Assembly: GCA_015491015.1 (NCBI GenBank)
Contig: WFWQ01000053.1
Span: 1-18,002, forward strand
Length of the DNA stretch: 18,002 bases
Direction of reading: 5' to 3'
Source: Patescibacteria group bacterium
Lineage (GTDB): Bacteria; Patescibacteriota; Minisyncoccia; Minisyncoccales; S141-161
Under the pieces are notes generated by a model. The model made no database searches and was not told where the DNA came from. It saw only the letters and a list, made by a program, of their open reading frames with translations. Shown piece after piece: positions 15,387-18,002 of this stretch (position 1 is its first letter; each line of letters starts with the position of its first letter). Both the position numbers and the translations under genes were made by a program.

Positions 15387-15929
15387 ATGTCTAGGATAGG
15401 CAAAAAACCAATAGAAATACCTTCTGGAGTGGAGGTAAAGATCGAAGATCACAAAGTAGTAGTTAAAGGACCAAAAGGTGAGCTCTCTTTAAATTTGCGA
15501 CCAGAAGTGAAGGTAGAAGTTGAAGATAATGTTTTGAAGGTGAAGCCTAATTTAGAAACCAAAAAGACTAAAGCTTTTTGGGGTTTAACCCGAACTTTAA
15601 TTGCTAATATGATAGAAGGAGTTACTAAAGGATTTGAGAAAAAATTAGAAGTAGTAGGTGTAGGTTATAGAGCAGAGCTTAAAGAAGGAAAGCTAGTTTT
15701 AGAGGTAGGATTTAGCCATCCTGTAATTGTAGAACCTCCTGAAGGAATTTCCTTTCAGGTAGAAAAGAATGTGATTACTGTCTCTGGGATAGATAAGCAA
15801 GCAGTTGGAAATATTGCAGCTAAAATTAGAAAGATTAGAAAACCAGACCCTTATAAAGGAAAAGGAATAAGGTACTTGGGAGAAGAAGTTAAACTTAAAC
15901 CTGGAAAGAAAGCAGTAGGGACTACTTAA
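15387..15929 (+). CDS. rplF: 50S ribosomal protein L6
   Basis: L6 lies near the sarcin-ricin loop and the factor-binding site. The 180 residues have two repeated alpha/beta modules. Clear signatures are [70 protein letters not shown], and the C-terminal [26 protein letters not shown] with a lysine-rich tail. It starts 19 nt after rpsH and ends 16 nt before rplR. The leader is pure A/T with no Shine-Dalgarno. Confidence 0.98.
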   Translation: MSRIGKKPIEIPSGVEVKIEDHKVVVKGPKGELSLNLRPEVKVEVEDNVLKVKPNLETKKTKAFWGLTRTLIANMIEGVTKGFEKKLEVVGVGYRAELKEGKLVLEVGFSHPVIVEPPEGISFQVEKNVITVSGIDKQAVGNIAAKIRKIRKPDPYKGKGIRYLGEEVKLKPGKKAVGTT

Positions 15930-15945
15930 ATTTAAAAATATTATT

Positions 15946-16308
15946 ATGGAGATAAAAGAAAAAATTAAAAGAAGGTATTTGAGACGTAAAAGGGTAAGAG
16001 CTAAGGTTTTTGGTACTTTAGAAAGGCCAAGGCTTTCAGTGTTTAGATCTAACCAACATATTTATGTTCAAGCTATAGACGATACTCAAGGGAGGACTTT
16101 AGCTTCTGCTTCAGATTTGGAGTTAAAAGATAAACCTAAAGAAAAGCCTGCTAAAGTGAAGGATGCTTTTGAAGTTGGAAAACTTATAGCTCAAAAGCTT
16201 TTAAAGCTTAACATTAAAAAAGCGGTTTTTGATCGAGGAGGATATAAATATCATGGACAGGTTAAAGCCTTAGCTGAAGGAGCAAGAAAAGGAGGTTTAG
16301 AATTTTAA
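15946..16308 (+). CDS. rplR: 50S ribosomal protein L18
   Basis: L18 binds 5S rRNA and anchors it with L5 in the central protuberance. The 120 residues show the basic N-terminus [38 protein letters not shown], then GRTLASASD and the closing [28 protein letters not shown], all diagnostic. It starts 16 nt after rplF and ends 17 nt before rpsE, with ATTATT directly before the ATG. Confidence 0.98.
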   Translation: MEIKEKIKRRYLRRKRVRAKVFGTLERPRLSVFRSNQHIYVQAIDDTQGRTLASASDLELKDKPKEKPAKVKDAFEVGKLIAQKLLKLNIKKAVFDRGGYKYHGQVKALAEGARKGGLEF

Positions 16309-16325
16309 TATAAATATATTTAAGT

Positions 16326-16853
16326 ATGACCAATCCAATAAGAAATCAAAATCAAGGAGAATTTGAACACTACCTTTTAGATTTGACTAGAGTAGAAAGA
16401 ATGACTGGAGGAGGAAGAAGATTTAGGTTTAGAGCTGCAGTAATAGTTGGAAATAGAAAAGGAAAAGTTGGATTAGGAGTAGGTAAAAGTTTGGATGCTC
16501 AAAAAGCTATAGAAAAAGCTATAAGAAAGGCTAAAAAGAACTTAATAGAAGTTCCTATAGTGGAAGGGACTATTCCTTATGAAGTAGAAGCTAAAGTTGG
16601 TCCTTCAAGAATACTTTTGAAACCTCAAGCTAAAGGGAGAGGTTTAGTAGCTGGAGGAGTAGTTAGGGTGATAGCAAGGTTATCTGGTATTGAAGACTTG
16701 TCTTCTAAGGTGTTGGGAGAGACAAGGAATAAGATTAATAATGCTTTAGCAACTTTGAAAGCCTTATCTATTTTAAAAGAGTGGGCTGATACTTTAGAGA
16801 AAAGGAAAGTTCAATTTCAAGATAAAGAAAAAGAAGAAGCTGTATCAAAATAA
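16326..16853 (+). CDS. rpsE: 30S ribosomal protein S5
   Basis: S5 sits at the mRNA entry channel and influences decoding accuracy. The 175 residues include the double-stranded-RNA-binding-like part TRVERMTGGGRRFRFRAAVIVGNRKGKVGLGVGK (residues about 21-54), the GTIPYEVEAKVGPSRILLKPQAKGRGLVAGGVVRVIARLSGI segment and NNALATLKALSIL. GGGRR replaces the common KGGRR in the first loop. The gene is followed after 12 nt directly by rplO; rpmD (L30), which normally lies between, is absent. Confidence 0.98.
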   Translation: MTNPIRNQNQGEFEHYLLDLTRVERMTGGGRRFRFRAAVIVGNRKGKVGLGVGKSLDAQKAIEKAIRKAKKNLIEVPIVEGTIPYEVEAKVGPSRILLKPQAKGRGLVAGGVVRVIARLSGIEDLSSKVLGETRNKINNALATLKALSILKEWADTLEKRKVQFQDKEKEEAVSK

Positions 16854-16865
16854 ATTTTATTTATT

Positions 16866-17306
16866 ATGCAACTTCATCAAATACAAAGAGATCATCCCTT
16901 AAAAACAGAAAAAAGAATAGGTAGAGGAGGAAAGAGAGGGCATTATTCAGGCAGAGGAATTAAAGGGCAGAAAGCTAGGGCAGGAAGGAAATTGCCTTTA
17001 CAGATTAAAGAGTGGCTTAAAAGATATCATAAGCTAAGAGGTTTTAAGTTTAATCCCTTACCTGAAAAAGAAAAAATAGCAGAAGTTAATTTGGAAACTT
17101 TAGAAGCTAAGTTTCAAGAAGGTGAAGTGGTTTCCCCTCAAAGTTTGTTAGAAAAGAAGATAATTAGGAAAGTTAAAGGAAAAGTCCCTAAAGTTAAGAT
17201 TTTAGGAAGAGGAGGTCTCTCCAAAAAGTTAGTCTTTAAAAATTGTTTGTTTTCTCAGAAGGCGCTCTTGAAGGTTAAAGATTTAGGTTGTGAAATAAAA
17301 TCTTAA
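16866..17306 (+). CDS. rplO: 50S ribosomal protein L15
   Basis: L15 is a late-assembly large-subunit protein. The 146 residues begin MQLHQIQRDHPLKTEKRIGRGGKRGHYSGRGIKGQKARAG, the extended glycine- and arginine-rich segment that marks the family, and continue with LPLQIKEWLKRYHKLRGFK and VKILGRGGLSKKLVFKN. In most bacteria secY follows; here rpsB starts 2 nt after the TAA. The leader ATTTTATTTATT precedes the ATG with no Shine-Dalgarno. Confidence 0.97.
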   Translation: MQLHQIQRDHPLKTEKRIGRGGKRGHYSGRGIKGQKARAGRKLPLQIKEWLKRYHKLRGFKFNPLPEKEKIAEVNLETLEAKFQEGEVVSPQSLLEKKIIRKVKGKVPKVKILGRGGLSKKLVFKNCLFSQKALLKVKDLGCEIKS

Positions 17307-17308
17307 AG

Positions 17309-18002
17309 ATGAGTAAAAAACTAAAGGAAAAATTACCTCAAATGGAAATTAAAAAGGATTTTGCTTTTGGAATAAATGTAGAAGAGATGGCAGAGAGAGG
17401 AGTTCATTTGGGCCATTCTCTTTCTTCTTTACACCCTAAGATGCGCCCCTTTATCTATGGAATGAAAAATGGGATTTATGTTATTGATTTAGAGAAGACA
17501 GGTGAAAAGTTAGAGGAACTTTTGAGGAGGATGAAAGAGTTAAAAGATGAAGGAAAACAAATTTTGTTTGTAGGTACAAAGTATCAAATTAGGGATTTAG
17601 TTAAAGAGATAGCTGAAAGTTTAAATTTCCCTTATGTGATTTCTAGGTGGATTGGAGGAACCTTTACTAATTTTAGTGAGATTCGAAAGAGGGTAGATTA
17701 TATGTTAGAATTAGAAAAAGGGTTAGCTTCAGGCAAATTTGATTCTTATACTAAATTAGAACGACAAAAGCTTAACCAAGAACTGGAAAAACTAAAAGAA
17801 AAGTTTGAAGGAATAAGAGAAATGAAAGAGCTTCCTTCTGCGGTATTTTTGACTAACTTAGATAAAGATATTACTGCAGCCATTGAAGCTAAGAAACTTT
17901 CAATCGAAGTTTTAGCTATAGCAGATACCAATGTAGACTGCACTTTAGCTGATTATTTTATTCCTGCTAATGATGATTCTATTTCTTCGGTAGAATATAT
18001 CC
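17309..18002 (+). CDS. rpsB: 30S ribosomal protein S2 (3' end cut by window edge)
   Basis: My translation from the ATG at 17309 gives 231 codons plus one base, open to the window edge. S2 binds between the head and body of the small subunit and helps hold S1. Signatures are RGVHLGHSLSSLHPKMRPFIYG (residues about 31-52), NGIYVIDLEKT, ILFVGTKYQIRD, SRWIGGTFTNFSEIRKR and LAIADTN followed by IPANDDS near the end. A lysine-rich N-terminal extension of about 24 residues (MSKKLKEKLPQMEIKKDFAF and a few more) precedes the usual start. The ATG lies only 2 nt after rplO with no Shine-Dalgarno, implying coupled translation. S2 is normally paired with tsf elsewhere in the genome, so this position is unusual; whether tsf follows is outside the window. 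Confidence 0.95.
   Translation, partial: MSKKLKEKLPQMEIKKDFAFGINVEEMAERGVHLGHSLSSLHPKMRPFIYGMKNGIYVIDLEKTGEKLEELLRRMKELKDEGKQILFVGTKYQIRDLVKEIAESLNFPYVISRWIGGTFTNFSEIRKRVDYMLELEKGLASGKFDSYTKLERQKLNQELEKLKEKFEGIREMKELPSAVFLTNLDKDITAAIEAKKLSIEVLAIADTNVDCTLADYFIPANDDSISSVEYI

Noticed and set aside
17746..17943. Minus-strand reading frame opposite rpsB
   Set aside because: It lies fully within rpsB, whose conserved S2 motifs are on the plus strand; antisense serine/leucine-rich sequence is typical of shadows of lysine/glutamate-rich genes.
1..18002. UGA recoded as glycine, as in SR1/Gracilibacteria
   Set aside because: TGA is used as the hicB stop and does not appear in frame in any identified gene; all other complete genes end in TAA or TAG.
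1..18002. CRISPR arrays, insertion sequences, att sites, rRNA genes
   Set aside because: Reading both strands showed no regularly spaced repeats, transposase or integrase motifs, or rRNA-like segments.

Overview
This is a chromosomal window from an AT-rich bacterium, dominated by the str-S10-spc ribosomal protein cluster read on the plus strand. Several traits point to the Candidate Phyla Radiation (Patescibacteria), possibly a Microgenomates-like lineage. There is no L30 gene (rpmD) between rpsE and rplO. S12 carries a 13-residue insertion. Intergenic gaps are very short and Shine-Dalgarno sequences are almost absent. S14 is the short zinc-binding type and L24 has a zinc ribbon. The lineage call is inference: L30 is also missing in cyanobacteria and some mollicutes, and no phylogeny could be run. 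The genetic code looks standard, since TGA ends hicB and does not interrupt any reading frame.

Layout. On the minus strand (1-2660) lie dprA, cut by the window edge, and a strikingly short mfd, overlapping by 11 nt. Across a 41-bp divergent gap, a ThrH-like HAD phosphatase gene (2702-3316) leads on the plus strand. A sigma70-like promoter whose -35 box sits in the last codons of that gene then drives rpsL-rpsG-fusA (3362-6390), which ends at a perfect 11-bp stem terminator (6477-6504). A HicB-HicA toxin-antitoxin pair (6636-7117) lies between fusA and tuf. A near-consensus promoter (TTGACA, 17 bp, TATACT) then starts tuf, and tuf heads a long, tightly packed run: rpsJ, rplC, rplD, rplW, rplB, rpsS, rplV, rpsC, rplP, rpmC, rpsQ, rplN, rplX, rplE, rpsN, rpsH, rplF, rplR, rpsE, rplO and rpsB (partial).

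The main cluster makes the decoding centre, peptidyl-transferase surroundings and tunnel exit of the ribosome, plus the two GTPases EF-G and EF-Tu. Where rpmD and secY usually follow rpsE/rplO, this genome has rplO followed 2 nt later by rpsB.

No dramatic new system is visible. The points most worth checking are the minimal Mfd (UvrB-like domain 2 joined directly to the RNA-polymerase-binding domain and motor, with UvrA-contact arginines apparently replaced and no D7), the TA pair that splits the str operon, the near-uniform T at position -1 of start codons with no Shine-Dalgarno, and the rplO-rpsB junction. No stretch longer than 300 bases lacks a gene; the longest is 6391-6635.
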